Source: Acinetobacter beijerinckii CIP 110307 (lineage in GTDB: Bacteria > Pseudomonadota > Gammaproteobacteria > Pseudomonadales > Moraxellaceae). From it: 64,000 nucleotides of DNA. The DNA lies in contig NZ_KB849764.1 of assembly GCF_000369005.1 (NCBI RefSeq), positions 770,086-834,085 on the forward strand. The letters are read 5' to 3'. The notes under the pieces are model-generated. The model had not been told where the DNA came from, searched no databases, and saw only the letters and a list, made by a program, of their open reading frames with translations. A program made the translations under genes and the position numbers. The number at the start of each line of letters is the position of its first letter. The stretch's first letter is position 1. This document shows positions 61,949 to 64,000 of the stretch, piece by piece.

Positions 61949-63301
61949 TTAAGCTGCGCTGTTTTGTTCTGAGCCACGTTCTAAAATCGCTTGTTCAAAC
62001 AAGCGTTGTTCTTTTTCTTTATGCTCTACCGAAAATCGGATCAACATGACCGAACTCGCAGCAATGACCACCAAACCACCTAAAACCATTAAACAAGTTT
62101 GAATATCCAACATACCTTTCAGTAAGAAACCCGCTGCCACTGCACCAACGTTTCCACCAGCACCAATGATGCCTGCCACACCACCTAAAGCTTCACGATC
62201 AATGAATGGAACAAGCGCATAAGTCGCACCACATGCCATATGAGTAAATAATGCGAACACAGTCATCACTAGAATGGCCGACACAGCACCATTCATTTGT
62301 GAGAACAACATTAAGAAAAGCCCTTCGCCAAGGATTAATCCAAACAGTACTTTAGTACGACCATCCAAGCCTTTTTTAAGTGCAACTTTGTCTGAAAGAA
62401 TCCCACCCAATGCACGTGCAAATAATGCGAGCAAACCAAAGATACCTGCTGCTAAACCAGCCTCTTTTAATCCGAAACTAAAGTGTTCGACGTAGTACAT
62501 CGCAATGATGTTATGGATAAAGATTTCGATACCGAAACATGCTGCATAAGAGAAGAAGAGAATCCATACACGATAATTACGTGCAGCATGCATTAAGATT
62601 GCAAGGCCACCTTTTTTATCACTACCAACCACTACACCTTGTTCACGGAGCTCTCTAAAATCGCCTTGAGGACAATCCTGTGTCAACTTCCAGTAAAGGA
62701 AACCTACGATCACCATCATGACACCCGGTACAATCAGTGCAATTCTCCATCCCATTGTTTGCTCAACACCAAACATAACTAAAGCAGCAAGCAGTAATGG
62801 CATGAGTGCTTGAGTTGCTCCACCACCTGCATTTCCCCAACCTGCTGAAGCAGCATTTGCAGTACCTACGACATTTGGAGCAAACATGATGCTGGTGTGG
62901 TATTGAGTGATCACAAAACTCGCACCAATCGCACCGATAAGGAGGCGAAAGAAAAGGAACGATTCATAGCTATTTGCTGAAGCCACACCAAATACAGGAA
63001 TGCTGCCAATAATTAACAAGGCGGTATATGTCTTGCGTGGCCCGTATTTATCGCACAAAGGACCAACAATCAAACGAACTAAGATGGTGATTGCGACTGC
63101 GGCAATATTGATATTTGCGATTTGATCTTTTGTGAGATGAAATTCACCTGCAATGACAGGCATTAAAGGTGCGCATGCAAACCATGCAAAGAAACAAACG
63201 AAGAATGCGAGCCAACTCATGTGGAATGCGCGCATGGTAGGTTCAGAAAAGTTAAATAACTTTATTGAAGTCGCTTTTTTAGCTGATAAATCTAAAGACA
63301 T
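61949..63301 (-). CDS. narK: Nitrate/nitrite MFS transporter (NarK/NasA type)
   Basis: 450-residue major facilitator with twelve hydrophobic helices, of the NNP (nitrate/nitrite porter) family. Family signatures are SWLAFFVCFFAWFACAPL in helix 1, the nitrate signature region AASAGWGNAGGGATQALMPL in helix 5 and the second one, GIIGAGGNVGAVAAGFLL, in helix 11. It brings nitrate into the cytoplasm for the reductases encoded behind it. The start at 63301 lies eight bases after GGGAG; an ATG six bases earlier is an alternative. First gene of the nitrate operon. Confidence 0.94.
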   Translation of the reverse strand: MSLDLSAKKATSIKLFNFSEPTMRAFHMSWLAFFVCFFAWFACAPLMPVIAGEFHLTKDQIANINIAAVAITILVRLIVGPLCDKYGPRKTYTALLIIGSIPVFGVASANSYESFLFFRLLIGAIGASFVITQYHTSIMFAPNVVGTANAASAGWGNAGGGATQALMPLLLAALVMFGVEQTMGWRIALIVPGVMMVIVGFLYWKLTQDCPQGDFRELREQGVVVGSDKKGGLAILMHAARNYRVWILFFSYAACFGIEIFIHNIIAMYYVEHFSFGLKEAGLAAGIFGLLALFARALGGILSDKVALKKGLDGRTKVLFGLILGEGLFLMLFSQMNGAVSAILVMTVFALFTHMACGATYALVPFIDREALGGVAGIIGAGGNVGAVAAGFLLKGMLDIQTCLMVLGGLVVIAASSVMLIRFSVEHKEKEQRLFEQAILERGSEQNSAA

Positions 63302-63418
63302 TGCCATCTCCCATACTGAACGTATACAGCTTTGTTGACACATCACTTTGTGCAAACAAATCGATCAGATCGGACATCGTTGGCCGTCTTGTAAACTTAA
63401 AAAGTCTTCTTTGACTCA
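63302..63418 (-). promoter_or_regulatory. Leader of the nitrate operon
   Basis: About 117 bases of predicted untranslated RNA. It contains the palindrome CGATCAGATCG (63362-63372) and a short AGTC/GACT hairpin followed by five T soon after the predicted start (63402-63418). NasT-type antitermination leaders are common for such operons, but no nasT or nasS gene is present in the window and the structure here is too weak to call. Confidence 0.35.
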
Positions 63419-63428
63419 ATAATATTTA

Positions 63429-63444
63429 AGCAATTAGCATGCCA
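63429..63444 (-). promoter_or_regulatory. Sigma-54 (-24/-12) promoter of the nitrate assimilation operon
   Basis: On the minus strand: TGGCATG-CTAA-TTGCT. The GG and GC doublets are exactly ten bases apart, as RpoN promoters require, and only the -24 box Cys-to-T position deviates from TGGCACG. Transcription would begin near 63418, giving a leader of about 117 bases before the transporter ATG. An activator such as NtrC is expected; only weak half-sites were seen upstream. Confidence 0.72.
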
Positions 63445-64000
63445 TAAATTAAAAAATAAAATAGATAAAGTTATAAGTTTTTGATAATTATTAATTTATA
63501 GTGATTTATACATTTTACTAATATTATAGTTATTTGTTTTTTTCCAAGAAGATTTAGTCATGGTCTGTTTTAAAGCACAATTGATGCTGCATCAAAACAA
63601 CACTTTTTTTGCACCACAAAAATACATTTTTAAGCGATTGAAACTCTATCTCTTCAATCTTCTGTTTATTTTATGGCTTCATAAGCACTTAAAAGGATGC
63701 TTTCTGCATTTGAAAGTCGTGCTAAGATTAAATATGTCCTGTTATGGCACTAATATTGCTTCAAAAAAACACCTACAGCACTTTATTCTATACGTGCATA
63801 AACTCATAGTTTGACTTATATCATTATGCCGAAACTCAAGATCGCACTTATTGACGAAAGGAAGTATTAAATTATATATGCATCTAAATGGGTCTAAATC
63901 AAACATTAAAGAGCATAAATATCATTAGTTTACACTATGTAAAGGCACTCTTCGATCTGTTTCAATCTGACAATAAAACGGGTAACATAACGGGTATCTT
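63445..64000. other. Upstream region of the nitrate operon, to the window edge
   Basis: About 556 AT-rich bases without a supported gene. Visible items: a GCACTTAAAAGGATGC element (63685-63700) faintly like an NtrC site, a TTTACA-CTA-TGTAAA palindrome (63929-63943) and a direct repeat AACGGGTA at 63977 and 63989. An open frame at 63560-63814 has no family features, and a 14-codon frame at 63826 is too short to interpret. Confidence 0.5.

Noticed and set aside
63685..63700. GCACTTAAAAGGATGC as an NtrC enhancer site.
   Set aside because: It is one base too long and matches the consensus only in the outer half-sites; too weak to list as a feature.
63560..63814. 84-residue open frame upstream of the nitrate operon.
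   Set aside because: No ribosome site, no recognisable domain, composition typical of translated AT-rich non-coding DNA, and it lies in the presumed promoter region.
63826..63870. A 14-codon frame beginning MPKLKIALIDE, resembling the start of a NasT-type response regulator.
   Set aside because: It stops after 14 codons and neither of the other two forward frames continues with NasT-like sequence, so there is no support for a frameshifted regulator.
1..64000. tRNA, rRNA, insertion sequences, prophage, CRISPR arrays, toxin-antitoxin pairs.
   Set aside because: Looked for on both strands in the intergenic regions and among the proteins; no cloverleaf, transposase, phage protein or regularly spaced repeat was found.

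Overview
The window reads as a stretch of core chromosome from an Acinetobacter-like gammaproteobacterium (Moraxellaceae). This rests on AT-rich DNA with AT-rich intergenic spacers and on typical gene forms: a KtrA/KtrB potassium system, CydP next to CydABX, a fused MoaC-MoaB, a TusDCB/TusE set, a glycine riboswitch ahead of a DadA-type dehydrogenase, and an assimilatory nitrate operon. I see no rRNA, tRNA, insertion sequence, prophage or CRISPR array. Coding density is high and most gene pairs are separated by clear intrinsic terminators.

Layout. 1-12.4 kb: rpiA, ilvA, a small acidic protein, the ktrAB potassium transporter, a degenerate C39-like protein behind the outer-membrane phospholipase pldA, a large M16 peptidase, a GNAT enzyme, then a PfkB kinase, a Rieske protein and a YqiJ-like membrane protein. 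12.4-16.3 kb: the cytochrome bd operon cydP-cydA-cydB-cydX-ybgE; cydX has only 33 codons. 16.6-36.5 kb: mixed housekeeping and regulatory genes (ftsY, argD, grxD, map, brnQ, argF, ispF; LysR, MarR and TetR regulators; HD hydrolase; SRAP protein) and several small uncharacterised proteins. 36.5-45.7 kb: dadA under a tandem glycine riboswitch, fumC, a GalE-like protein lacking the usual catalytic lysine, tusDCB-tusE, and a divergent EamA exporter/MocR regulator pair. 45.9-63.9 kb: a molybdenum and nitrogen block.

How the last block works together. moaA-moaD-moaE-moaCB-moeA makes molybdopterin and inserts molybdenum. mobA adds the guanylyl group needed by bis-MGD enzymes. It lies at the end of an operon that encodes a nitrate transporter, NirB nitrite reductase, a NirD-like domain fused to an FAD/NAD(P) oxidoreductase, and the NasA nitrate reductase. 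Together these take nitrate from uptake to ammonium. Upstream of the transporter is a sequence with the exact spacing of a sigma-54 (-24/-12) promoter, which points to nitrogen control. A second, orphan molybdopterin oxidoreductase of unknown substrate lies between the moa genes and dsdA.

I found no clearly undescribed multi-gene system. The most interesting items are the NirD-oxidoreductase fusion and its sigma-54 promoter, the tandem glycine riboswitch on dadA, three proteins whose catalytic signatures look broken (GalE-like, C39-like, phosphatase-like), the His-rich tail of MoaE, and several precise inverted repeats in regulator promoters and untranslated regions.
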